This document shows, in pieces, positions 20,985 through 30,770 of a DNA stretch of 64,000 bases. The stretch is from Prorocentrum cordatum (taxonomy: Eukaryota > Sar > Dinophyceae > Prorocentrales > Prorocentraceae). How positions within the stretch are numbered: the first letter of the stretch is position 1; the number at the start of each line of letters is the position of its first letter. Location of the stretch: positions 62,001 to 126,000 of the forward strand of contig CAUYUJ010015029.1 in assembly GCA_963575745.1 (NCBI GenBank), written 5' to 3'. The notes beneath the pieces are model-generated. The model was not told the origin of the DNA. It did no database searches and saw only the letters and a program-made list of their open reading frames with translations. The translations under genes and the position numbers were made by a program.

Positions 20985-21005
20985 CTTGAGCCAAAATGGC
21001 TACGG
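20985..21005 (-). other. Dinoflagellate spliced leader (DinoSL) at the LINE 5' end
   Basis: On the minus strand the 21 nt read CCGTAGCCATTTTGG then CTCAAG, identical to the conserved DinoSL after its variable first base. In dinoflagellates this leader is added to nuclear mRNAs by trans-splicing. Its presence in genomic DNA directly before a LINE marks retroposition of a processed transcript. TCC repeat abuts it on the 5' side. Confidence 0.95.
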
Positions 21006-21217
21006 GGAGGAGGAGGAGGAGGAGGAGGAGGAGGAGGAGGAGGAAGAGGAGGAGGAGGGGGAGGAGGAGAAGGATGGGGAGGAAGAGGAGAAGGAGGAGA
21101 GGAGGAGGAGGAGGGGAGGAGGAGTAGGAGGAGGATGAGGAGGAGGCGGATGAGGAGGAGGAGGAGGGGGAGGAGGAGGAGGAGGAGGAGGAGGAGGGAG
21201 GAGGAGGAGGAGGAGGG
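21006..21217 (-). repeat. TCC microsatellite at the 5' edge of the intact LINE
   Basis: About 210 bp of GGA/GAG triplets on the plus strand (TCC on the element's strand), with AAG and GGG interruptions. It directly touches the first base of the spliced leader. Long Glu/Gly/Arg or Pro/Leu/Ser frames arise from it. Confidence 0.85.
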
Positions 21218-22423
21218 CGAGCAGGCACACAACCAAACGCAGGGATTAGGCCAGGAAGCCATGCCCAGGGAAGTTGATTGAAGGAAGGGCGCCTGTGAGC
21301 CAATCGTGAAGCGCGAAGGCGAAGAGCGGCGAAACGATCCTTGGAGGGCCCTGAGCAGAGAGGAGGATGGAGCAGGAGGGGGACACAGGAGGGTGGAAGG
21401 AACGCAGCCAAACAGACAAAAAGGAAAGGAAATGGGGTTTCGCGGCCAAGGGGGGGGCGAAGCAAATAGAGGTGACGGGGGATGAATCTACCAGGAGACG
21501 GGGAACCGAAGGGGGGATAAGGGATGTGATAGGCATTGAAGGAACGCTGAACAAAAACGTGGATCGAAAAGACAAGGAGAGAAACACATTTAAACGACTT
21601 AAGCGAATCTGCGGGCCTCGTCCGACCCCGCCCTCGCTCCCATGGCAGGAGACTTGGCTTCGGCGGACCCCGGGCGGGTCGGTCCAAAAATTCTTCTTCT
21701 CACCGCGGCACTCCGCCTGGAGCAATGCTGGACGCTAGGTCGGGCCCCGCCACGCGCGAGGAATGCGCCGCGATCTGCTCCTGCCGCGCAAACCGCAAAA
21801 CCGGAAGATAGCATCTCCAAGAAGTTCCAACGCGATAGCTTAATGCTGGTGGCGCCAAGCTTCAATGCGACACTTCTGGCACTTAGAAAACCGTCGCATT
21901 GGTAAAGCGAGCCTGGCACGACATGTGGGTTTGGGACATTGCACAATCTGGTTCCGCAAGTTTCAAGAGCTCCCAAAGAGAAAGTATAGGAATCCAGAAT
22001 GGGCGATATGACTCACTGCTCTTGGTCAGAGGTGAAGAGCAACAGGGCAGTTAATGTGCACGGTGCGGCTGCTGATGTTCGGGGAAATGGCTCTCGCGCT
22101 TGGCGTCGGGGGCGAAGAATGCAACTCCACCCGTAATATCCGAGCTTGCTGTCGGAAACGGAACGGTGCGCCTTGGTGGGGGTGCTGATTAAAAAAGGTT
22201 TGCAAATAACTGAAAGTCGGCGGCGTTGCCGTGGGTCTCCTGGGTCGCGCTCGCCGCGAGCTGCCTCGCGCGCGGGGTAAGGATGGCCCATTCGACAGCC
22301 AGCCTGGCAGCCCATCGCCCGAGAAATGCTTGGGAGCTCCATGATGCGATGTTGAAGAACTTCTCTGGACGGGCGCAAGAATTATGGGGGCCATCGCGTG
22401 CTAAAGCCACTGCTACGCAGACG
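21218..22423. other. No gene recognised
   Basis: Mixed sequence with several frames on both strands (for example minus 21246-21725 and 22013-22394). None shows a recognisable domain. A purine-rich segment extends to about 21600. Confidence 0.4.
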
Positions 22424-23474
22424 TTAGATCTTCGAAGGTTGCCGCCACATGTCTCCAGGCAGGAGCAGCAGCGCCAGGCCAAGTGACCGCAGCCAGGTCT
22501 GTTGCGGACTCGCCAGTGGTCGCTTTGACGATGGGTTGCCGTTGAGCGAGAGTTCGCCCGAGGATGTGTGAACATGTGGGTTGGGAAGCGGGAACTTGCC
22601 AGCGATGGGTCCCCTGGGTTGTTTGAATTGAGAGTCTTGGCGAGGCATGTTTGGGAACGTGATTGCGGATGCGTAGAAAGAAATAGATCCTTCTGCTGTG
22701 CTAATTGCGACGGATCTCGATTCTTGTCCGATTCGAAGGGCCTTGCGTAGACTAGCAGCGCGAGGACGAGGGAACACATCACCGACATTGGATGTACAAA
22801 CAAATCCTCTGGCAAGGACATTGGGCTTGGGCGCGATGGAAAAATCCACGCTGGCACTGGCGAGCCACTCCGTGAAGGAGGCCTTGAGGGCGTTAGCATT
22901 AAACCCGGCGCTCGCTCCACACTCAAAGGTACCGTAGCGAGTGTCTCTGTTCCAGTCGCCGAGGGAATCGATATTGACAAAGGCGCGCATGGCTTCGGCA
23001 ACTGCCAATGCACGACTGGTGGCAACGACGAAACCGGCAATGTCCTTCTTGCGTAACACGGCGTTGTCAGGACGTCGTTAAATATAGGCAGTGTCTCAAT
23101 CACTTTCTGGTCTGCCCACGAGTTCGGCGGTCGTCTTGGCGATCGAGGCGAACAAAGCCTGTTTGGGCGCAAACCGTGGCTTGTTTAGCGGTCATTTCGT
23201 CGATTGCAACAGCAGCAGCGTCCACTTGTCCTTCCAAAAGATCTTGTACTTCTTTCCGAAGACGAGCTCGTACCATCGCAGCTGGTTTTGCTGCACCAGC
23301 AGCCCATGGGTCGAAACCGTGAGGACAATAGAACAAAAACACATGAGGTTCAGCCGATTGTAATGGAATGTCATGCGACCCGTGAATGTGAACGCGTGGA
23401 TCTGAACGGCGAGTTCCCGACCGAACCGCGGACCAGCGGTATCCGTGGGAAGGCAACGGGCGGTTTGCCCTCAC
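22424..23474 (-). other. Unrecognised candidate coding remnant
   Basis: Two adjacent minus-strand frames read like genuine protein rather than low complexity. The upstream one (23474-23100) includes ARLRKEVQDLLEGQVDAAAV and IDEMTAKQATVCAQTGFVRL. The downstream one (23059-22424) includes DIAGFVVATSRALAVAEAMR and LKASFTEWLASASVDFSIAP. They could be one broken gene joined by a frameshift or intron near 23060-23100. I do not recognise the family. Retroelement origin is possible given the neighbourhood, but no endonuclease or RT motif was found. Confidence 0.3.
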
Positions 23475-23954
23475 ACAGGAAGTGTTGAGTCACAGCTGCT
23501 GCAGGGGGAGGAAGAGGGGGAGGAGACGGATACAGGTGAGGAGGGTGAGGGTGGGCATGGGGGAAAGAGAAGGACGGCATATGGAGAAGGAAGGTCGAGG
23601 GAGGCGATGGGGAGGCACAGGGAGGGGTGCAGAAGAGGGGTGGACAAGGAGAGGGACAGGTATGGAAACGGAGAGGGACAACGACGTCGTCGCCGAGGAG
23701 GACCAGGAGCAGAGCAGCGAGGGGAAGCCGAGGAGGAACCCGAAGCCGTGGAAAACGCCAAGGCAGTCGGCGCCTCATCCTCCTGCTTCTGGTCCCGATG
23801 GGCCGTCTGCTTGCTCGCCTGGCTTCCGCGCGCCGGGCGGTTTGGGGGGGGGGGGGGGACGGGATGAGAGGGGAGGGGGGGGGGGAGGCGGGAGAGTTCA
23901 CGCCGCGGGTTGAGGGCCTGGCTTGCCAAAGAGAAGGGGAGGGATATGCCCTCC
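23475..23954. other. Purine-rich non-coding stretch with G runs
   Basis: A/G-rich sequence with long homopolymeric G runs near 23845-23860 and 23875-23885. No gene was recognised. The G runs could form quadruplexes. Confidence 0.5.
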
Positions 23955-24014
23955 TCTTCCTCCCCCTCTCCTCCTCCTCCTCCTCCTCCTCCTCCTCCTC
24001 CTCCTCCTCCTCCT
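23955..24014 (+). repeat. TCC microsatellite
   Basis: Uninterrupted CTC/TCC triplets for most of about 60 bp. It lies 170 bp upstream of a spliced-leader relic and dead LINE on the same strand, separated by a purine-rich spacer. Confidence 0.8.
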
Positions 24015-24183
24015 AAGACGCGGAGGGCGGATGGGAGAGGGTAAGGGGACGAGAAAGGCAATGAGAACAAGCAAGAGGGGAAGGAGGAGGAGACTGAGGG
24101 GAACGGGGAGGAGAGAAGGGAGGACAAGGAAGGAACTGAGCTCGGACGTCACCCCATACCTGCACTAAGACAAGGACGTCGCC

Positions 24184-24207
24184 CCGTAGCCATTTTTTGG
24201 TCTCAAG
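24184..24207 (+). other. Diverged spliced-leader (DinoSL) relic
   Basis: Reads CCGTAGCCATTTTTTGG, then T, then CTCAAG. Compared with DinoSL it has two extra Ts in the T run and one T before CTCAAG; all other positions match. GGGCTCAAAAG follows at once and may be the 3' end of a second, older relic. The dead LINE coding region begins about 95 nt downstream. Confidence 0.8.
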
Positions 24208-24299
24208 GGGCTCAAAAGGACCCACAAGCCTCAGAAAGTGCCCACAACTTTCTGGACCATTCTTACCTTTCCGTTCCAACACCTCTGCTCCCACAACGC

Positions 24300-26169
24300 C
24301 ACCATGGCTACCCCGAAAAAGCCCGCGACCTCGACTGTGCTTGTGCATCGAACACCACACGGGTACGTATCCTCTGCGTCTCTGGTGAAAGAGAAGCTCG
24401 AGAAGGTCCAGCGCTTGAAGGCGGCATTGGATCCTAAGACACCAGGATCTGTGTCTCAGGAAACCCCTGCGCAGTCTGCAAACTTGACCACAAATTCGTG
24501 CCGAGTTGCAGAATACGGACTGGACATAGTTATTCGCATCCTGCTTTACGTTAGCCGCTGCAGGCCTCATCGTGGATAGGGCGAAGAAATCCACCCCGAC
24601 TCTCACCGCAGTCGCCCAGAGATCCACCCACGCATGAATTAACGCAGCGTGCGTGGAGCCGATCAGGAGAAATTGAAACACCTGGGACCTCGCTTGTCAA
24701 TTGTCGACAGGACAAACGTTGCCGCCGTCATTACGACAAGTACATTCAGCGCATGCTGGACATGCGCACCTCGGGCCAAAAAATGGTGCATATTACGTGG
24801 TTCGTTGCTTCTCCGTGCTGGCAAAGGGGTCAATCGGAAATCCTCCGACGCAGTCAACGAGAATCGTGGGCTTTGTCTGCTCGTGCAAAGCCGATTTGCT
24901 AGCACATACTTACTGTGAGGGACTTGTGCTCCCGCCTGAGGTCGACAACACGTACTTTTCCGCACATCTGCCAAACGCGTCCCCAATGACCACCTGTATG
25001 CCCGTACGGTGCCATTCAACGTTGCGTATCTTAGACAGGCTGCAGGAAGACAACGGCACTGACCCGATGAACTACCATGCCGGACTCTGGGGAAATAGGC
25101 TTCGCAGTTGGCGATTTCGACTGCCTGCTTGAACGCGTGCTGTTGCATTGTGGCCAGCGGCCTGAATGGTGGATGTTACATTGCTTGTTCCCTTTCTTCA
25201 AAGAGAAGATGCGCTCCAATCCTTCATATTACCGTGGAAAACATCTCACATCCCAACTCAACGAAGTAGTCGAATATTGCTTCGCTAGCGTGCTGCTCCC
25301 GTTCTTCGAGTTCAGTAAGACAAATGGAGGCCACCAATTCGCTTATCACACGAATTGGGGCTACAGAGACGCTTTGACCCACATGTTGTTTTGCTGGATC
25401 CGCGCAATCTGCAGTGGCTGGCGCGTTGGGGTGTTCTGCTCGGACCGTGCTGGAGGTTTTGACAGGGTCAACTCCGACCTTCTCGTGGGCCAAATCGTGC
25501 GCGGCTGGGGTTTGCGAGCCTTTTTTGAAGGTTATCGGGTCGCGGTTTTCGGGAAGACAGGCGAATGTCAACGTAGATGGAAATCTCTCGGAATCTTTTT
25601 TGCTCTTTGACATGGTGGTCCAGGGCACCGTTACGGGACCGCCGTTCCAGAACGTATTCGATGGTAATGCCGAAATTGCTGTGCCCTCGGCCAGCTTCAC
25701 AAAGTGCGTTTCCGCTGACGAACTCAGCTGTTGTAAAAAAAAGAATGCTGCGCGCATCCATTGCCAGACTACGCTTCGCGATTGGGGCGCAGCCAACCAG
25801 GTGGCTTTTGAGGCGGCCAAGGAGAGCGTGCACATTCTGGACAACGGCGGGCCGCAGGAAAACATTTCAAGATCCTCAAAGTTCTTTTCGATCCCAAATT
25901 GGTCATGTACCGTGCCGTTCGGGAACTCGTTCGCGAAGCATCTTGGCGGTTTCGCGCGCTGCCCAAATCAAGCAAGTTCTACAGCAAAGCCGAACTCTTC
26001 AGACTGTGCCATGTTGTCTCTTTCGTCGGCGGCGCTACCTCAGCAAAATTCTACGCAACTCGTGCAGCACGAACTCCGTCAGACGGCCTGCAGGCAACGT
26101 TTTTGTAGTCGGTTGAATTTCCCGAAGACCAGGCCTTGCGGCGCCTGGCGTGATGTCGACCTCGCATGA
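24300..26169 (+). pseudogene. Decayed LINE with reverse transcriptase, second lineage
   Basis: Coding sequence is spread over three frames. About 24700-24960 reads like the linker before RT (HYDKYIQRMLDMR, KADLLAHTYCEGLVLPPEVD). At 25077-25600 come RT boxes YYRGKHLTSQL, FAYHTNWGYRDALTH and CSDRAGGFDRV, with the first catalytic Asp at about 25443. A frameshift near 25540 leads to QGTVTGPPFQNVF (25621) and CVSADELSC (25711), where the usual FADDLN box has lost its second Asp. The thumb and C-terminal pieces (WGAANQVAFEAAKESVHIL, KFYSKAELFRL) follow to 26169. At least three frameshifts or stops and a mutated catalytic site make it dead. A start at 24304 (MATPKKPATST) is plausible for an upstream protein. 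Confidence 0.8.
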
Positions 26170-26288
26170 GCATGTAATGGCGCGTGGGGTTCGATCGGCA
26201 AGGTGGCGCTCGTCGACGATATGGTCTTATTGGTGATGTCTTCAGATCTGCAGACGGTGGTGAATTGCATGGGTCACGTACTGGAAAT

Positions 26289-26372
26289 CAGAGTGAGGGG
26301 GCCGAACGGTCATTCATTGTCCCTGGGCGCGTGGCTGAATAGGGACTTCGTGGTGAGAATTCTGCTTGTTGC
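26289..26372 (+). repeat. Direct repeat flanking the composite block, left copy
   Basis: Shares GAGTGAGGGGGCCGAACGGTC, split by small indels, then TCCCTGGGnGCGTG and GAATAGGGA with TCGTGGTGAGAATT, with 27809-27890, about 1.5 kb away in the same direction. Confidence 0.75.
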
Positions 26373-26394
26373 GTTGTTGAGTTCTCACTTCTGA

Positions 26395-27317
26395 AGAATA
26401 ATTATTGGTGATGCCCCCCACCGGTGCATATTGTTTTTTCTCCATCAAAGTGTGCCCCTCGACGCTCGCAGGGTTACAACAACAACGGCTCCCGCCTAAG
26501 ACTTCCTTACAGTTTAGCCAGGACCCCCGCTCCCGCCCGAGACTTCCTCGCATTTTATGCAGGCATCGCGCTCTCGCTTTGGACTTCCTTACAATTTATT
26601 CAGGAATCGCTCTCCCGGCGCTCTGGAGTCGCGCTCTCGCTGAAGACTTGCTTGCAACTTACTGAAGAATGGCCTTGCGTTGGAATTTCATGCAATTTGC
26701 CCAAGCGCCGCGCTCCCGACACCCAGGCACCCAGGAGTCGCGCCCGTTGTGGCCCCATGTGCGTGCCCTTCGTGGCCCAGCTGTCGCCATTTGTGTCCTC
26801 CTCATTGTCCTACGTGGCCCATTTGCTACCCTCAGTGGCCCCATAGTTGCCTTGTGTGGCCCCGCATTATCTGCATTTCGTGGCCCCCGCTCGTTCGCGC
26901 TCTTCGTGGCCCCATACGCATTCCCTTCGTGTCCCCGCTGTCGCCCTTCGTGGCCTACTCCGTGCCCTTCGTGGCCCTGCTGTCGTTCTCTCTCGCTCTC
27001 GCTTTCGCTCGTCGTCGCCGTCGTCGTCGTCGTCGCGTCGTCGTCGCCGTCGTCGACGTCGTCGTCGTCGTCGTCGGTCGGTCCCCTGTCCGTCCCTCTT
27101 GGGGTCGGGTCGACGGTCCGCGGCCGCCCCGCCGATCAGCGCTGCCGCTGGCCAGGCCGACGGTCCGCGGCCGCCCCGCCTCTTGCCGGGGCCCGGCCAG
27201 CAGGGAAGAAAGGTATACCCCCCAAAAGGGGTTCGATCGAAGACGAAGAGGGCGGGTATCGAGGGTTTGGGAAAGACGCGTTATTAGACACTCGAGCATA
27301 TAAGGGCGAACGGTCTT
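26395..27317 (-). repeat. Composite repeat unit, inverted copy
   Basis: Read on the minus strand this is the unit tandemly repeated at 44.2-46.9 kb. It begins at 27317 with a diverged GACTGTTCGC block (plus-strand GGGCGAACGGTCTT), has CCTCGATACCCGCCCTC and the CCCCAAAAGGGG hairpin at 27220-27231, then a variable spacer. Next come about four approximately 40 bp GAGAGCGCGAT repeats (26500-26700). It ends with GTTGTTGTAACCCTGCGAGC and AATAATTATTCTTCAGAAG at 26395. The spacer here holds GTGGCCCC-rich DNA (26740-26960) and a GTC tract (27005-27080). Confidence 0.75.
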
Positions 27318-27780
27318 GAAAATAATTGTTGTTGTTGTTGTTAGGGTTGTTGTTGTTTGTTGTCGTCGTCCCGCCCGCGACCCACCCCGCGACCCACCCC
27401 GCGACCCAACCCGCAACCCACCCAGCGACCGACCCAGCGACCCACCCCGCGACCCACCCCGCGACCCACCCGCGACCCAGCCCGCGACCCATCCGCGACC
27501 TCCCCGCGGCCCACCACGCGACCCACCCCGCGACCCACCCCGCGACCCACCAAGAAAAACCACCCGGACCCGACAACTGACGTTTACCAAACAGCCCTGG
27601 GCGTTTACTAAACAGCCCTGCCCTGTTCGATTCATTCCTTGTGTACGTTTACTGAACGGCTTCGCTTGCCGGGATGATTATTATGGGGTGGATTTCTGCC
27701 CTCTACACCCGCGACCCAACAGCGACCCACCCGCGACCCATTTGCGACCCACCCGCGACCTACCCACATTGGTTTAACGA
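27318..27780 (-). repeat. TTG tract plus CCCGCGACCCA minisatellite and conserved tail, copy 1
   Basis: TTG triplets (27325-27362) are followed by about fifteen 11-12 bp units of CCCGCGACCCAC (27370-27555). A conserved tail follows (CCCGGACCCGACAACTGACG, TTTACTAAACAG twice, CTACACCCGCGACCCAACAG, CCTACCCACATTG). The tail is about 90 percent identical by eye to 30536-30768. Frames through it give low-complexity ATHPATHP peptides, not genes. Confidence 0.85.
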
Positions 27781-27808
27781 AAAATCGGCGCCTGCGCCGG
27801 GCTCGTTG

Positions 27809-27890
27809 TCAGAGTGAGGGGGCCGAACGGTCATTGTCCCTGGGTGCGTGACTGAATAGGGAGCTCGTGGTGAGAATTATGCTTGCGTTG
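27809..27890 (+). repeat. Direct repeat flanking the composite block, right copy
   Basis: Near-identical partner of 26289-26372. It is followed by TTG triplets (27892-27976). Confidence 0.75.
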
Positions 27891-27976
27891 CTGTTGTTGC
27901 TGTTGTTGTTGTTATAGTTATTGTTATTGTTGTTGTTGTTGTTGTTGTTGTCGTTGTTGTTGTTGTTGGTGTTGTT

Positions 27977-28395
27977 GAATATTATTACTTCTAAAGAATA
28001 ATTATTGTTGGGCCCCCTGGTGCACGCCCCCCTCGCCGCGCCTAGGCCGCAGCCACATTTTCATCATTTTCGTTAGGAAGTCTCAGGCAAAACGGGGGAG
28101 TCCGGATCCGGTTGTTTTGTTGACGCCCGCTTTCCCTTTCAAAAAACAGTATAAAATGACATGTCTTGTTCTAACATAACCAAACTTCAAGAATCCTTTG
28201 CAAAAAATGGCACGAAGTGCACACTCGCGCGCGCAAGATGAAATCCTTCCAAAACCTTAGTGTTCGCAGCGATTTTAACATAAAAACATCAAAAAACAAA
28301 TGGTTTTTCAACCAACAAATTGTCAAAATCTCATCCCGCGCGCTCTTGCGGATTCGTAGGAAACCCAACACTTTTTAAACATTTCTGTCAAACGG
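27977..28395. repeat. AT-rich dispersed repeat, copy 1
   Basis: Contains TCTAAAGAATAATTATTGTTG, split by single differences between copies, then CCTAGGCCGCAGC, TCCGGATCCGGTTGTTTTGT, ACATAAAAACATCAAAAA and AATGGTTTTTCAAC. The same order is seen at 29075-29480. It is distinctly AT-richer than its neighbours. No coding frame. Confidence 0.75.
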
Positions 28396-28678
28396 GTTTT
28401 TGCGAGCAACTTTTTCGAACTTCTGCGACAACGGTTGCGCACCTGCCAGGGCCATCATCCCTGTCAAATAATACCATGCGGGACACATTCGTTTTTTCTT
28501 CGCGCGCGCACGCCGAAATCTCCAAAAACCATTGGGCTTCTTAAGAATTCTAGCACCGCGCATCATAAAATCACAACCATCGGGACAACCATCGAGACAA
28601 CCATCGGGACAACCATATCCTCTCTCTCTTGTGTATTCCCACATCCCTCAGGAATTTGCCCTAAAGATGTGATCAACT

Positions 28679-28740
28679 ATCTTGTGAGTACGTATCATGT
28701 GTATCATGTGTATCATGTACCATATGCATCATATGCAACA
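28679..28740. repeat. ATCATGTGT short tandem repeat
   Basis: Units of GTATCATGT repeat about four times, then decay into ATATGCATCATATGC. There is no gene in the surrounding 28400-28760 stretch. Confidence 0.7.
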
Positions 28741-28764
28741 GATGTTCTGTGGAAGGCTTAACAA

Positions 28765-29065
28765 CTTCTGTGGGTTAACAAGGCTTAACAACTTCTGTGG
28801 GTGTACGAACGTAGGCTTAACAACTTCTGTGGGTGTGTACTCCACGCCAGTGTAGTAGCCACGGTCGTCCGCAGGCCACGAAGTGAAGTGTCCGAACGTC
28901 ATAGGGCGGGAAGCTGGGTGTGGGTGGTGGCGAAGAGTCGTGTGGATATTTGGTAGAGCTTGCACTGCCCCCCCACAAAGTGGGGGTATTGGCTGGCGTC
29001 GCATGAAAACCCTGGCACTGGTGAGAACACTGAGCGTTCGGGTAAAGTGATTGTTGTTGTTGTTG
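28765..29065. repeat. Dispersed repeat, copy 1 (ends in a TTG tract)
   Basis: From about 28823 the sequence GTGTGTACTCCACGCCAGTG to AACACTGAGCGTTCGGGTAA is about 95 percent identical by eye to 29991-30207, and both copies run into TTG triplets. Before it, GGCTTAACAACTTCTGTGGG is repeated three times (28758-28835). Confidence 0.8.
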
Positions 29066-29815
29066 TTGTTGAACATTATTTCTAAAGAATAATTATTGTT
29101 GGGACCCCTGGTGCACGACCCCCCTCCAAAACCTAGGCCGCAGCTACATTTTCATCATTTTTTCGCGAAAGCTTCAGAAAAGTGGATTGTCCGGATCCGG
29201 TTGTTTTGTTGTTGTTTTCCCTTGCAAAAAACACTATAAAATGAAAATTCTTGTTCTTACTTGATCAAATTGCAAGAATCCCTTGCAAAAAATAAGGTAA
29301 AGTGGACATTCGTGCGCGCAAGACGAAATCCTTCCAAAACCTTAGGTTTCGTAACGATTTTAACATAAAAACATCAAAAACCCAATGGTTTTTTAAGAAA
29401 AAATTGTCAAAATGTCCTTCCGCGCGCGCTGTCCGAATCCCACAAAACCAATGGTTTTTCAACATTTATGTTACATGAGCTCGCGCGAGCTACTTTTTCT
29501 TGTTCTAACATAATCAAATTTCAATAATCCCTTGCAAAAAATAAGGTAAAGTGGACATTCGCGCGCGCAAGACGAAATCCTTCCAGAACCTTAGGTTTCG
29601 TAACGATTTCAACATAAAAACATCAAAAACCCAATGGTTTTTCAAAAAAAAATGTCCAAATTTCATCCCGCGCGCGCTGTCCGACTCCCACAAAACCAAT
29701 GGTTTTTCAACATTTATGTTACATGAGCTCGCGCGAGCTACTTTTTCTTGTTCTAACATAATCAATATTCCCTTGCAAAAAAAAGTAAAGTGGACATTCG
29801 CGCGCGCAAGACCAA
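29066..29815. repeat. About 245 bp tandem repeat, two full copies and a fragment
   Basis: Starts with the AT-rich repeat also found at 27977. From about 29255 a unit containing CTTGTTCTaAC, CCCTTGCAAAAAATAAGG, TAAAGTGGACATTCG, CGCGCGCAAGACGAAATCC, AACATAAAAACATCAAAAAC and GAGCTCGCGCGAGCTAC is present at 29255-29500 and 29501-29745, with a fragment at 29746-29815. Each unit ends with the perfect palindrome AGCTCGCGCGAGCT. Confidence 0.8.
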
Positions 29816-29984
29816 CAAAAAACACGACGATCTCAGGAACTTGCCCCAAAAATGTGACCAACTCCGCTCTCTCTGTCTCTCTCTCTGTCTGCTCTCTGTC
29901 TCTCTCTCTGTCTGTCTGTGTCATGTATTGTATGTCACAATTGCAGGATGCTGGGCACACGCGCGCCCCGAATAAGTGACCAAG

Positions 29985-30209
29985 TTCTGTGGGTGTGTAC
30001 CCCACGCCAGTGTAGTAGCCACGGTCGTCCGCACGCCACGAAGTGAAGTGTCCCAACGTCATAGGGCGGGAAGCTGGGTTTGGGTGGTCGCGAAGAGTCG
30101 TTTGGATATTTGGTAGAGCTTGAACTGCCCCCCCACGAAGTGGGGGTATTGTCTCGCGTCGCATGAAAACCCTGGCACTGGTGAGAACACTGAGCGTTCG
30201 GGTAAAATG

Positions 30210-30249
<40 letters not shown>

Positions 30250-30770
30250 TTGTTGTTGTTGTTGTTGTTGTTGTTATTGTTTGTTGTCGTAGCCCCGCCC
30301 GCGACCCACCCGCGACCCACCCCGCGACCCACCCCGCGACCCACCCCGCGACCCACCCCGCGACCCAACCCGCGACCCATCCGCGACCCAACCCGCGACC
30401 CACTCGCGACCCATCCGCGACCCAACCCGCGACCCACCCGCGACCCAGCCCGCGACTAACCCCGGGACCCATCCGCGACCCACCCGCGACCCACCCCGCG
30501 ACCCACCCCGCGACCCACTCTCAAGGGAGGAAGAACCACCCGGACCCGACAACTGACGTTTACTAAACAGTTCTGGACGTTTACTAAACAGCCCTGCCCT
30601 GTTCGATTCATTCCTTGTGTGCGTTTGCTAAACGGCTTCGCTTGTCGGGGTGATTCTTATGGGGTGGATCTCTGCCCTCTACACCCGCGACCCAACAGCG
30701 ACCCACCCGCGACCCATTTAAGATCCACCCGTGACCCACCCGCGACCTACCCACATTGCATAATTTGTGA
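29985..30770 (-). repeat. Second copy of the 28.8 kb repeat plus TTG / CCCGCGACCCA block and tail
   Basis: 29985-30207 repeats 28823-29045. It is followed by TTG triplets (30210-30285), about 18 CCCGCGACCCA units (30296-30520) and the conserved tail (30536-30768) seen after 27555. A multi-kilobase segment (27.3-29.07 against 29.07-30.77) therefore appears partly duplicated and rearranged. Confidence 0.8.

Larger units (their letters stand above)
14667..21005 (-). mobile_element. Apparently intact LINE (non-LTR) retrotransposon, about 6.3 kb
   Basis: Reading on the minus strand, the element runs from an exact spliced leader (21005-20985), through a 5' UTR of about 157 nt, ORF1 (20827-19457) and ORF2 (19422-14746), to a 55 nt 3' UTR ending in TCC triplets (14690-14667). 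Both frames are open, without stops or frameshifts. ORF2 has endonuclease, reverse transcriptase and RNase H motifs, so the copy could be recent or active. TCC sequence lies at both ends, which hides any target-site duplication. The plus-strand copy at 7.7-9.7 kb is a dead relative. Clade assignment (RNase H-bearing, I/RTE-like or a dinoflagellate-specific group) cannot be settled by eye. Confidence 0.85.

Noticed and set aside
27316-27777. ATHPATHP/PRDPPRDP repeat proteins over the CCCGCGACCCA minisatellite
   Set aside because: All frames are open because the repeat lacks stop-like triplets; no start context and no conservation beyond the repeat.
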